Assembly: GCA_004555145.1 (NCBI GenBank)
Contig: SFJB01000076.1
Location: 1 to 8,405 of the forward strand
DNA length: 8,405 nt
Origin: Bacteroidales bacterium
GTDB taxonomy: Bacteria; Bacteroidota; Bacteroidia; Bacteroidales; UBA932
Direction of reading: 5' to 3'
In this document: in pieces, positions 1-7,444 of the stretch
Position numbering within the stretch: the first letter of the stretch is position 1
How the letters are laid out: each line of letters opens with the position of its first letter
Translations under genes and position numbers: made by a program
Notes under the pieces: generated by a model
The model's input: the letters and a program-made list of their open reading frames with translations, nothing else
Databases searched by the model: none
What the model was told of the DNA's origin: nothing

Positions 1-1171
1 CATATATACCCTCAAATACAGCCTTCACCTCAGCCGAATCGGCAGGGCAGCTGTCAGGGGCTACACCGAAACTCTCTTCTCCATATTTGTAGTGCGGGAG
101 ACTCTTCCCTGCCATCGCATAGAGGTCCCTGGATGCCTGAAGCACTCGTTTGAGGCCCTTCTCTGCCGCCTGCAGGGCTTCGTTGGAGAAGTCAAGAGTG
201 CCGCGGTAGTGGGCCTGGAGTATGAAGAAGCGCACGGTCATAGGGCTGTAAGCCTGGGCGAGCTTCGGGTGGCTTCCCGCAAAAAGCTCAGGCAGGGTAA
301 TGAAGTTGCCGAGTGACTTGCCCATCTTCTGACCATTGATCGTGATCATATTGTTGTGGACCCAGTAATGCACTCCCTGGGTGCCGCGAGATGCCTGGTT
401 CTGGGCTATCTCACACTCGTGGTGAGGGAACATAAGGTCCATGCCGCCTCCGTGGATGTCGAATTCGCGCCCGAGGTATTTCTCTCCCATCACCGAGCAC
501 TCAAGGTGCCAACCCGGGAAACCTTCGCCCCAAGGGGAATTCCAGCGCATAATGTGCTCCGGCTCAGCCTTCTTCCAAAGAGCGAAGTCGAAGGGAGCGC
601 GTTTGTCGCCCTGACCGTCAAGGCTGCGGGTGCCTTCCTTGGTGTCTTCCAGATTGCGTCCGGAAAGGACTCCGTAATGGAAGTCGCGGTTGTATTTCTC
701 CACGTCGAAATAAATGCTGCCGTTGCTCTCGTAGGCGTAACCTGCATCGAGTATCTTCTGCACGGCCTCGATCTGCTCGAGTATGTGGCCGGACGCACGC
801 GGCTCGATTGACGGAGGTGCCACATTGAGCATACGCATAGCCTCGTGGTAGCGCAGGGTATAGGTCTGAACCACTTCCATAGGTTCAAGCTGCTCAAGCC
901 TTGCCTTCTTGGCGATTTTATCCTCCCCTTCATCGGCATCGTGCTCCAGGTGTCCGACATCGGTAATGTTGCGCACATAGCGCACCTTGTAGCCGAGATG
1001 GCGGAGGAACTTGCTGAGCACGTCATAGGTCACTCCCGGGCGGGCGTGCCCGAGGTGAGCCTCACCATAGACTGTAGGGCCACAGACGTACATTCCGACG
1101 TGGCCAGGGTTTATGGGGACAAAGACTTCCTTGCTGTGGGAAAGAGTATTTGTTAGCCTGAGGGTTTTCAT
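1..1171 (-). CDS. cysS: Cysteinyl-tRNA synthetase, 3'-truncated by the window edge
   Basis: Class I aminoacyl-tRNA synthetase that activates cysteine with ATP and charges tRNA-Cys in the cytoplasm. The frame opens at ATG 1171 ([10 protein letters not shown]) and stays open to the left edge, giving 390 residues; the family is usually about 460-500, so roughly the last 100 residues, part of the tRNA-binding helical region, are missing. The HIGH-type signature is H39-L-G-H42, in [15 protein letters not shown]. The KMSKS loop is K282-M-G-K-S286, preceded by ING and followed by LGNF; the Gly form is, as I recall, common in Bacteroidetes. The four expected zinc ligands are present at C30 (CGPTVYG), C225 (WHLEC), H250 and E254 (FPHHECE), with the spacing of the E. 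coli enzyme. There is no Shine-Dalgarno before the start. It lies 49 bases after the surface-protein operon and probably has its own promoter. Housekeeping gene; identification is secure. Confidence 0.98.
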   Translation of the reverse strand, partial: MKTLRLTNTLSHSKEVFVPINPGHVGMYVCGPTVYGEAHLGHARPGVTYDVLSKFLRHLGYKVRYVRNITDVGHLEHDADEGEDKIAKKARLEQLEPMEVVQTYTLRYHEAMRMLNVAPPSIEPRASGHILEQIEAVQKILDAGYAYESNGSIYFDVEKYNRDFHYGVLSGRNLEDTKEGTRSLDGQGDKRAPFDFALWKKAEPEHIMRWNSPWGEGFPGWHLECSVMGEKYLGREFDIHGGGMDLMFPHHECEIAQNQASRGTQGVHYWVHNNMITINGQKMGKSLGNFITLPELFAGSHPKLAQAYSPMTVRFFILQAHYRGTLDFSNEALQAAEKGLKRVLQASRDLYAMAGKSLPHYKYGEESFGVAPDSCPADSAEVKAVFEGIY

Positions 1172-1193
1172 AAGAACTGATTTTAACGAATCG

Positions 1194-1224
1194 CAAATGT
1201 AAGAAAAATGGTATTCAAAATCAA
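1194..1224 (-). promoter_or_regulatory. Candidate Bacteroidetes-type promoter for cysS
   Basis: On the minus strand, TACATTTG at 1201-1194 matches the Bacteroidetes primary sigma factor -7 consensus TAnnTTTG exactly. A TTGA at 1224-1221 lies 19 bases upstream, close to the usual spacing for the -33 TTTG element; a better TTTG match at 1219-1216 is only 14 bases away, which is too close. Transcription would begin near 1188, giving a leader of about 17-18 bases before the cysS ATG. The -33 element would overlap the TGA stop (1223-1221) of the preceding lipoprotein gene. The -7 match is seen directly; promoter activity is inferred. Confidence 0.6.
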
Positions 1225-2825
1225 TACTCAAGCCTTATGTCGTCAATCCACATACGGGAGTCGGCGCTGCCGGTGAAATAATCTCCAAGTATGCTGGATG
1301 CGGCTGAAATCACAATGTGCGTCGGCTTGCGGGAATGGCTCCTGTATTCGAGAGGAATCTCGACCTTAACCCAATCATCGTAATCCTTCTCGGCCACGAA
1401 GCGCCCGTAGGCGATTACGGCTTCGGCATCAGGATTGAAGAAAGTGCTCTTGTCCGTGGTATTCAACTCGAGAGGGCAGTCCGGGGTACCTCCGTAAGTG
1501 CGGTAGTCCCAGTCTCCCAAGGCCACCCACACCGAGCCCCTGTCGCGGTCTCCCACTTTCACAGGATCGTCGTCAGGACAGCCGCCGAAAGTTTTGTCGG
1601 TGATGATTCCCGCCTTGTATTTGAGCCAGAGCGTGATTTTCTGCGGCCTGTGGGTAAACGGACGTCCGAGCCTGATCACTCCGCCGCTGGTGCCTATGGT
1701 GCGGTCGAACTCTCCAGAGAAGATATTTCCGGCTGCGAATTTGATGACAACGTATGCGGAAGCCATCAGCAGCGAACTCTCACCTTCCACCTTGTCGTCA
1801 GTGCACGGCATCGTAATCGTATAGGACGAGCCTACCGTAGTGGAGCCCTTGTTGCCGCTGCACCACCACTTGCTTTGGAGAGCGGGATTCAAGGATTCAG
1901 GGTCGTAGAACGAGTAATATTTGTCCGACTCCGCATTTGACCAGGTCTCGAAGCCGGAGTTCGGCAGCTGCACTTCGCTTTCGGTGCGGAAGCTGCGGGT
2001 TTCGGTGATGTCCTTGCCGCTGTAGGCGACAACTTCGTATTCCGTGTCCGCCTTAAGCTTGTCTGCCTTGGCGCTGAAGGAGCCGCCATTATGCTGTACG
2101 TCAGGCACTTCACTCCATTCCTGGGTACCCTTTTCCCTTATGCGGAAGCCGTTCTCCTGTCCTGCCACTCCCTCTGCGCCGAGCCACGCCACCTTGGTCC
2201 ATACGTTCAGCGAGCTGAAGCGAACTGTGGTAGTACTCTTCTCTATGTAGATATTCCAGAGCTCTCGCACGTCGCGGTACACCAGCAATATCGTTTGCAC
2301 GTTGCTGAAATCGTGGATGGTGGACGGTTCCGGGGTGTAGGCCGAAATACCCGCAGGGCCCAGCTTCAAGGACTGTATGTCGAGTTTCTTGAGATCAGCT
2401 GACGCTGCCACTTTTGCCACCACGCGGCGGTTCGCTTCATCTATCACACTTTCACCGACCTGCGAACTTATGCTGAAATGGCGCTCGATGGGTTGGGTGG
2501 TGCGTATCTCCCAGCTGTAGTCAGAATACGTGGAAAGGGTAAGCTTCAGAGTCTGCGAGAGGTCGTGCACCCCCACTATATCCCAGGATGGCTTGACCAT
2601 AGGGTCAGTATAGGCCACGCTCTTGATTCTTACGTTATATATGTCCGTCGCCTCTTCCAGCACTATATCCACGACCTGCCTTTTGGAATCGATGCTCACG
2701 GATGCCGCACCCTCAACTTCAAGGGATGAGAATCCCCCCGGCACGACAGGATACGGTATGTCGTTTCTGATGCATCCTGCCAGTATCAGCAACAGGGAAA
2801 TAAAGTATGACGATGTGTGCCTCAT
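1221..2825 (-). CDS. Surface lipoprotein with C-terminal PCMD domain
   Basis: Predicted secreted lipoprotein of 534 residues. A hydrophobic signal (residues 7-17) ends in lipobox LAGC, with C18 as the lipidation site. After it come two similar beta modules, about 33-112 and 118-196, each ending in a W-x-I strand (SWEI, LWNI). They look like the Ig-like modules often found N-terminal to PCMD domains. Next is an FN3-like module, about 200-283 ([11 protein letters not shown]). The C-terminal PCMD-like domain (about 285-534) has NSGFETW, KWWCSGN at 319-325, [25 protein letters not shown] and a final [14 protein letters not shown] stands for putative carbohydrate metabolism domain; no catalytic activity is established that I know of, and I see no clear active site. 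The domain is a clear paralogue of the one in the gene at 4367-6178, while the N-terminal halves differ. Last gene of the envelope operon; its ATG comes 1 base after the upstream stop. Role inferred: a surface binding or structural protein. Confidence 0.88.
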   Translation of the reverse strand: MRHTSSYFISLLLILAGCIRNDIPYPVVPGGFSSLEVEGAASVSIDSKRQVVDIVLEEATDIYNVRIKSVAYTDPMVKPSWDIVGVHDLSQTLKLTLSTYSDYSWEIRTTQPIERHFSISSQVGESVIDEANRRVVAKVAASADLKKLDIQSLKLGPAGISAYTPEPSTIHDFSNVQTILLVYRDVRELWNIYIEKSTTTVRFSSLNVWTKVAWLGAEGVAGQENGFRIREKGTQEWSEVPDVQHNGGSFSAKADKLKADTEYEVVAYSGKDITETRSFRTESEVQLPNSGFETWSNAESDKYYSFYDPESLNPALQSKWWCSGNKGSTTVGSSYTITMPCTDDKVEGESSLLMASAYVVIKFAAGNIFSGEFDRTIGTSGGVIRLGRPFTHRPQKITLWLKYKAGIITDKTFGGCPDDDPVKVGDRDRGSVWVALGDWDYRTYGGTPDCPLELNTTDKSTFFNPDAEAVIAYGRFVAEKDYDDWVKVEIPLEYRSHSRKPTHIVISAASSILGDYFTGSADSRMWIDDIRLEY

Positions 2826-2826
2826 A

Positions 2827-3621
2827 TCAGATATGAAAGGTTATGCCAAGAGCTATATCGGTGATATCCAGATAGAAACGGGCATTGGAAGCATCCCGGC
2901 GGCCTACCACTTCCCCCGCCTTGACGCAACGGGTCGAGGTGTAGGATGCCCCTCCTATGCCTATGGAGAAAAGTACGCTTACGTTGTTCATAACAAAGAC
3001 CTCCAGACCTGGGTGAATGCTCAGTTTGATTTTGTCGGATACGGTATATGAATCCAGACCGTTGCCGGCATACGAAAACAGGCTGTTCCCGTGGGAATAG
3101 GGAAGTTCCAGGTCGGTAAAAAGCCCGAAGCGCCCCTTATCGTCCAGACCCATGCAGGAGCGGTAGAAGAAGGCGGCCTCAATGGAGTTGTTGTGCGCCT
3201 GCAAGTCACTCAGGCTCAAGGACAGGTCGTCACTCAGAAGGCTCAGGTCCGCGCCTGAGACCACGGCATCGGAGTTCGAGTATTTGATCTGTAAGCCCAC
3301 AGCCTTGTTGTCGGCAATTGCATATGAGATTATAGGGGTGACGCTGAAAGTCTTGCCGTAGGCGTTGAAGTCCTGCAGGAGCATGAAGAACTGGCTGTCG
3401 CTGCTGGAAAGGTCGAGATAGGAGAAGGATGCTCCCAAAGCCACCTCTCCTTTCTCTATGAACAGACGCTGTTCCAGGCGGCGGCTGTAGTCGCCAAGGC
3501 TGTCCGCCTCCATAGAAGTGCCCATCTTGCGCGGTTCGCGGCGTTCGCGGGCGCAAAGCGGGAATTGCGCGAGGCAGAGCAGCAGGCTCAGGACAGTTGT
3601 CAATGTCTTTGTTCTCATCAT
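2827..3621 (-). CDS. Outer-membrane beta-barrel protein, second of a paralogous pair
   Basis: A 264-residue predicted outer-membrane protein. An N-terminal signal peptide (MMRTKTL followed by a Leu-rich core) probably ends at LCA, residues 22-24. A charged stretch, about 25-55 (RERREPRKMG, YSRRLEQRL), precedes the barrel. From about 57 on, alternating hydrophobic strands with polar turns are evident: VALGASFSYLDL, FSVTPIISYAI, AVGLQIKYS, SIEAAFFYRS, RFGLFTDLEL, LSIHPGLEVF, VSVLFSIGIG. It ends in a strand with terminal aromatics, IALGITFHI, consistent with a BamA recognition signal. The layout follows the protein at 3625-4365 strand by strand (for example HPGLEVF against CPGLMAF), so the two are paralogues. 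Two ATG codons stand in tandem at 3621 and 3618; the first is used here. The ATG lies 3 bases after the upstream TAG. It may be an anchor or export partner for the surrounding lipoproteins, which is inference from context. Confidence 0.85.
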   Translation of the reverse strand: MMRTKTLTTVLSLLLCLAQFPLCARERREPRKMGTSMEADSLGDYSRRLEQRLFIEKGEVALGASFSYLDLSSSDSQFFMLLQDFNAYGKTFSVTPIISYAIADNKAVGLQIKYSNSDAVVSGADLSLLSDDLSLSLSDLQAHNNSIEAAFFYRSCMGLDDKGRFGLFTDLELPYSHGNSLFSYAGNGLDSYTVSDKIKLSIHPGLEVFVMNNVSVLFSIGIGGASYTSTRCVKAGEVVGRRDASNARFYLDITDIALGITFHI

Positions 3622-3624
3622 AGT

Positions 3625-4365
3625 CTAAAGATAGTAATAAAGTCCTACGCCTACAGACAGGACATTGACCCTGAAATTCACCGAAGTGGTATTTCGGCTG
3701 CCGTGAAAGACCTGATTGTGGGTCTGGTCGAGATGAAGGATGCTTAGTCCGAGCATATTCACGCTGATTTCCACGGCAAAATGCTCGTCCGCAAAGGCCA
3801 TCAGCCCGGGACAGATATTTATTCCGAAACTGGTGCTCTGCTCATAGGAACCGACAGGATATTCCATATTTCCATTGAGCACCTTGCCCTGCCCGAAGCC
3901 CAGGGAGAGCTGGGTCTCGTTGAACATCGCGAATCGCCTGGAATCTCCAATTGGGATATAGTTGCGGAGTATTGCCTTGGTGATGACCTTCTGGCTGAGT
4001 ATATGGTAGTTGGATATATCCAGCGCAGCGTCGCCAAGATTCAGCGAAGCCTCATCGAGTTTGAACATACCCCTCTGGTACTCCACTCTCGCACCCAGGC
4101 CGAGGTTATCCTTGAGCATATAGCAAAAGGCAGGGCTGACATTCAGCCTGTAACCTACGGAATTGATTCCCTCCACGACCAGAAACTGATAGTCGTCGTT
4201 ATGATGGATGGAATAGTTGCCCGTACCTCCCATCATCCAGGTCCCCTTTTTCAGATAGTCCGAGTTCCTCGAGAAATCGTAGCCGCGGTCATAACGCTGG
4301 GCCCCCGCCCGAGGGGCGAGGGTCATCAGCGCAATCAGCGTCAGAATTCTTACGGCTATTCGCAT
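3625..4365 (-). CDS. Outer-membrane beta-barrel protein, first of a paralogous pair
   Basis: A 246-residue predicted outer-membrane protein. The signal peptide (MRIAVRILTLIALMTLAPRAGA) probably cleaves after AGA at residue 22, leaving Q23 at the mature N-terminus. A short tail (YDRGYDFSRNSDYLKKG) leads into the barrel, which starts near residue 41: TWMMGGTGNYSI, RLNVSPAFCYML, LGLGARVEYQRG, RFAMFNETQLSLGFG, SFGINICPGLMAF, FAVEISVNMLG. It ends in VGVGLYYYL, a typical aromatic-rich final strand. About 200 residues of barrel suggest a small 8- to 12-stranded pore-less or narrow barrel of the general OMP_b-brl type. Its ATG is 1 base after the TAG of the large PCMD lipoprotein, and it is followed 3 bases later by its paralogue. 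Cargo or partner is unknown; location between two PCMD lipoproteins suggests a joint surface assembly. Confidence 0.86.
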   Translation of the reverse strand: MRIAVRILTLIALMTLAPRAGAQRYDRGYDFSRNSDYLKKGTWMMGGTGNYSIHHNDDYQFLVVEGINSVGYRLNVSPAFCYMLKDNLGLGARVEYQRGMFKLDEASLNLGDAALDISNYHILSQKVITKAILRNYIPIGDSRRFAMFNETQLSLGFGQGKVLNGNMEYPVGSYEQSTSFGINICPGLMAFADEHFAVEISVNMLGLSILHLDQTHNQVFHGSRNTTSVNFRVNVLSVGVGLYYYL

Positions 4366-4366
4366 A

Positions 4367-6178
4367 CTAGTAAATCAGTTCCACATTGTCAACCCAGAGC
4401 TTGCTGGAGTCGCAGCCGGTGAAGTAGTCTCCGTACTTGCTGGCAGCAAAGCTGATGATGATATGGGTAGGATACTTGGTAGTCGTATGATAGTCAAGAG
4501 GAATGGTGACCTGCTTCCAGACATTTGTACTGTTGTCGGCATTGGCTGTTATTTCATGTTCTCCGAAGGCTATGGTGGAAGCGTCGGTATTGAAGTCCAC
4601 AAAGGTATTGGTGTCGGTGGTATTCACGAGCACAGGGCTTTCCGCATCGCCTCCGTACTTCTTGTAGTCCCAGGTACCGAGGGCCACCCTGAGGGAAGCA
4701 ATGTCATAGTCGCCTTTCTGAACTTCATTCGGTGCGCCGTCTTCACGCCTGTTGATCTGGCCGCTGGAATACTTGACCCACAGCCTCATTGCCTTTGGAC
4801 GGGCAGTGAACGGACGGCCGAAATATACGGTACCGCCGCTGGTGCCTATGGTAGCGCCAAACCTGCCGGAGAAGAGATTTCCTGCGGCAAATTTCAACAC
4901 CACATATCTGGATTCGAGACAGGCAGACTGATTGCCGTCCATCTTTTCCACGGTGTCAGGGTATGAAATCTGCTGGCTTGCGCTTACCGTAGTGGAGCCT
5001 GCGTTACCGCTGCACCACCACTTTTTCTGCAGACTTGCATCCTCGGAATCAGGGTCATAGTAAGAGTAATATTTGCTGCTCTCCACACCTGTCTTAGTGG
5101 TCTCGAAACTGTTGTTCGGGACCTGAGGCGTGGCTTCGGTGGTGATGGTGGAAACACCGTCTATCACTTCCTCCTGAGCGTTGTCGTTTCTCTTGACAAC
5201 CAATCTGTATTCGTAGGTGCTTGCGCCTTCAAGCCCACTGATTTCAGAGCTGTAGCTGCCTTCGGAAATGCGGCTCGCCGCTGCGCTGCGGGTCCAGTTT
5301 TCGCTTCCCTGAAGTCTATATTCGAAATACACCTCCTGGCTGTACTCCCCCTCATCGACATCGGCATAGGCGGTGAAGCTGCTGCCCCAGACTTCATACT
5401 TTCCGGTGGCGGAGATGCCGGTAGAGACAGGCACGAACACTATGTCATCGTAGATGGTGTCGATGCTTTCATCTACCACTATGTCAACGCTGACAAGACC
5501 GTTCTTTTCCACATAGGTGAGGGCAAGCTTATATCTCTTTCCTCCCTCCACGGCAGGAATCTCTCCCGTTTTGGTAAAACTCTCCCCGTCAAGGGTGCCG
5601 CTGAAACTCCAGTAGAGCGAAGGCTCGAAAGCAGAGGAGATAAAGAACCCATCCTTGCCGCTGTCGCCCGGGCCATACACCAGCTGGCTGGACGCATCGT
5701 CGCGGCTCAGACCCACGGTGCAGCTGTAACTGTCCCCGAAATACTGGGCAAGCGAAGCGTCAAAACTGATATTGGATACGATGCTGCATACTTTTGCAGC
5801 CACGGATACAGCCGTGTTCCTGTTGGCGCTGATGGTGAAAGGGCTGCTACCCTTGTAGCTCTTCTGCTCCCAGGACGCAGTCGCCGGGTTCTCTTTGGCC
5901 GCCTCTCCGGCAAGTACGTCGACTCTGTATGAATCGGCGGGGAGATAGATATCCGAAGGCATCTCAGAGTATTTGTAATGTCTTACCATTCCCGAGAAAT
6001 CAGCCTTGTAAATGCGCACGTCAGCGTTTGCCAGGAGTTCGTCCGCGCTCATCGCGGCTTTGGTCATTTCAGTTGTGAGAGTCAGGGACAAGGAACCGGA
6101 GCCCTGCTCGAACTGATTCTGGCAGGACATCATTCCGAATGCCGCCACACTTGCAATCATCAAAATACTTTTCTTCAT
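4367..6178 (-). CDS. Large surface lipoprotein: DUF4493-like, FN3-like and PCMD modules
   Basis: Predicted 603-residue lipoprotein. The signal sequence MKKSILMIASVAAFGMMSC places the lipidated Cys at 19. Residues about 25-250 match the DUF4493 pattern: GSGSLSLTL strand, a TKA segment at 39-41, an LPADSYRVDVLAG strand, SSPFTISANRNTAV, and a closing SVDIVVDESIDTI strand. Residues about 252-348 form an FN3-like module (YFEYRLQGSENW, STYEYRLVVK). Residues about 352-603 are a PCMD-like domain with NNSFET, KWWCSGN at 386-392, FAAGNLFSG, IGTSGG, GRPFTARP, GDYFTG and final LWVDNVELIY. The latter closely resembles the C-terminus of the gene at 1221-2825. It is the only gene of the operon preceded by a strong Shine-Dalgarno sequence, which also fixes the start. 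It probably acts on the outer-membrane surface, as adhesin, glycan-binding or structural protein; no enzymatic residues are evident and the role is inferred. Confidence 0.9.
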   Translation of the reverse strand: MKKSILMIASVAAFGMMSCQNQFEQGSGSLSLTLTTEMTKAAMSADELLANADVRIYKADFSGMVRHYKYSEMPSDIYLPADSYRVDVLAGEAAKENPATASWEQKSYKGSSPFTISANRNTAVSVAAKVCSIVSNISFDASLAQYFGDSYSCTVGLSRDDASSQLVYGPGDSGKDGFFISSAFEPSLYWSFSGTLDGESFTKTGEIPAVEGGKRYKLALTYVEKNGLVSVDIVVDESIDTIYDDIVFVPVSTGISATGKYEVWGSSFTAYADVDEGEYSQEVYFEYRLQGSENWTRSAAASRISEGSYSSEISGLEGASTYEYRLVVKRNDNAQEEVIDGVSTITTEATPQVPNNSFETTKTGVESSKYYSYYDPDSEDASLQKKWWCSGNAGSTTVSASQQISYPDTVEKMDGNQSACLESRYVVLKFAAGNLFSGRFGATIGTSGGTVYFGRPFTARPKAMRLWVKYSSGQINRREDGAPNEVQKGDYDIASLRVALGTWDYKKYGGDAESPVLVNTTDTNTFVDFNTDASTIAFGEHEITANADNSTNVWKQVTIPLDYHTTTKYPTHIIISFAASKYGDYFTGCDSSKLWVDNVELIY

Positions 6179-6185
6179 AATCTCG

Positions 6186-6191
6186 CCTCCT
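6186..6191 (-). promoter_or_regulatory. Perfect Shine-Dalgarno AGGAGG before the large PCMD lipoprotein
   Basis: Minus-strand AGGAGG at 6191-6186 sits 7 bases before the ATG at 6178, within the 14-base gap after the TAA of the upstream gene. The starts at 8179, 7440, 4365, 3621, 2825 and 1171 have no comparable motif, and Bacteroidetes genes generally do not rely on one. The site confirms this start; whether it raises translation is inference. Confidence 0.7.
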
Positions 6192-6192
6192 C

Positions 6193-7440
6193 TTATTTAA
6201 CAACTACAAGTACAATGTCTATGCTGTTCTTGCATCCCAGCTTGTCCGTCACGTTCATAGTGAAGGTGTGGGTGCCCGGGAAGGCAAGCAGCGGAGTCTG
6301 GGCATTCGAAAGGTCGAATACGATGCTGGTCTGTCCGCTGAGCTCGGATCCGTGAGGGAAAGGAACGATGTCGAAAATGCCCATCGCCGCCTCAGACGGA
6401 TTGACGAGGTCAAGGTGAGAACCGCCCACCGTAGCCACAGAACCCATAAAGTCTTCATTGGTGGAGGCAATGTCCACGGTGAACTTGAGCACTCCGTTAG
6501 GAACTATGGCATTCATGGTGAAGTTGAACGAGCCGGCTTCAGCAGGAACGGTAACCGGAGAGCTGATATCATAAGCGCAGGTGCTTTCAAGCCTGATGCC
6601 GCCGTCGCCAATCGGGGCGTTAGGGTCATTTCCGTCGCCATCCTCTTGGCCCGGAACCTCGGTAGTGAGCTCTATGTCGGCCACGAGACCGTCTATCTCG
6701 ACGCCTATGGTGGCAGATCCGCTCTCGTCAACCTTCTTCATAAAGGTGATTACGTGCATCGAACGCGCCTTGACTCCGGTGACCGTTGTGGTCATTTTCT
6801 GGGTCTTGTTCTCGATGCTGCCCTTGAAAGTGACGGTCATGGTGCTCTCATCCGACCTTACGGCAAAGTAACCCACGTTGCGGTCATAATTCGGCTTTCC
6901 ATTGTTGTAAGTCAATTTGTAGTCCAGTGGCGCGCCGGCAGACACCTCGACAGAAGCGTTGCCATCTCCTGTAACCATAGCAAGGAAGTCATCGTTATAC
7001 CCCACAGTAACCGCACACTGGAGCAGTGTGCAGGTGACGGTGCCAAGCGCAGTCGTCTCACCGGCAGTTATGGTGAAAGGAAGCGATGCCCCATAGACAG
7101 GAGTTGAGAATTTGGCATCCGGAACCTCGGAGGCGCTTGAGCGCACATTCATAACATACTCTCCGGCAAGCAGTGCAATCTTGTCTCCATTGCCCTTGAC
7201 GGAGCCGTAGCTCCCTTCCCAGACCTTTGCGTCGGCAGAATCATATATGTAGATCATATAGCTGTTGTCAGCCGGATCGGCCTTGGTAGTAATCATTTCC
7301 TCGGAATACTCTATGTCGAGACTGCTCAATGACAGGGTACCCTTGAGCTCTTCGCCTTTGTTGTATTCGAACTTGTCATCCACGCAGGATACAAGGCTGA
7401 GCGCCGCAAGCGCGATGCTGAATATTCTTATAGTCTTCAT
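6193..7440 (-). CDS. Surface lipoprotein with DUF4493-like module and C-terminal Ig-like domain
   Basis: Predicted 415-residue lipoprotein. The signal MKTIRIFSIALAALSLVSC gives lipobox LVSC with C19 lipidated. The next residues, VDDKFE, are acidic and resemble lipoprotein export signals described in Bacteroidetes (Asp/Glu-rich after the Cys), so surface exposure is likely. Residues about 34-258 follow the DUF4493 pattern: GTLSLSSLDI, a TTKA segment at 51-54, LLAGEYVMNVRSSA, LPFTITAGETTALGTVTC, and closing ATIGVEIDGLVADIEL. An acidic Gly/Asp/Pro linker (about 262-283) leads to a separate beta-rich domain, about 286-415, with VTVPAEAGSFNFTMNA and final THTFTMNVTDKLGCKNSIDI strands, resembling an Ig-like or PKD-like fold. 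I do not recognise that domain more precisely. Its ATG is 4 bases after the upstream TAG, and the next gene starts 14 bases after its TAA. Molecular function unknown. Confidence 0.87.
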   Translation of the reverse strand: MKTIRIFSIALAALSLVSCVDDKFEYNKGEELKGTLSLSSLDIEYSEEMITTKADPADNSYMIYIYDSADAKVWEGSYGSVKGNGDKIALLAGEYVMNVRSSASEVPDAKFSTPVYGASLPFTITAGETTALGTVTCTLLQCAVTVGYNDDFLAMVTGDGNASVEVSAGAPLDYKLTYNNGKPNYDRNVGYFAVRSDESTMTVTFKGSIENKTQKMTTTVTGVKARSMHVITFMKKVDESGSATIGVEIDGLVADIELTTEVPGQEDGDGNDPNAPIGDGGIRLESTCAYDISSPVTVPAEAGSFNFTMNAIVPNGVLKFTVDIASTNEDFMGSVATVGGSHLDLVNPSEAAMGIFDIVPFPHGSELSGQTSIVFDLSNAQTPLLAFPGTHTFTMNVTDKLGCKNSIDIVLVVVK

Positions 7441-7444
7441 AATT

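Noticed and set aside
317..331. Damaged KMSKS loop in cysS (KMGKS)
   Set aside because: Both lysines are kept and the Gly variant is, to my knowledge, normal for Bacteroidetes cysteinyl-tRNA synthetases, so this is not a defect.
490..1026. Open minus-strand frame of 178 codons inside cysS
   Set aside because: It is out of frame with the synthetase, whose catalytic and zinc-binding motifs run through the same bases.
1172..1220. Rho-independent terminator between the surface operon and cysS
   Set aside because: The 49 bases contain no GC-rich inverted repeat; the T-run on the minus strand is not preceded by a stem.
1317..1940. Open plus-strand frame of 207 codons opposite the PCMD domain
   Set aside because: The opposite strand encodes conserved PCMD motifs shared with a paralogue, so this frame is a by-product.
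3781..4422. Open plus-strand frame of 213 codons opposite the first barrel gene
   Set aside because: Antisense to a convincing outer-membrane protein with signal peptide and terminal aromatic strand; the plus-strand product has no recognisable features.
6268..7107. Open plus-strand frame of 279 codons opposite the DUF4493/Ig-like lipoprotein
   Set aside because: It is rich in Arg, His and Gly with no signal, domain or start context, and lies wholly antisense to a well-supported lipoprotein gene. It reflects the codon use of the real strand.
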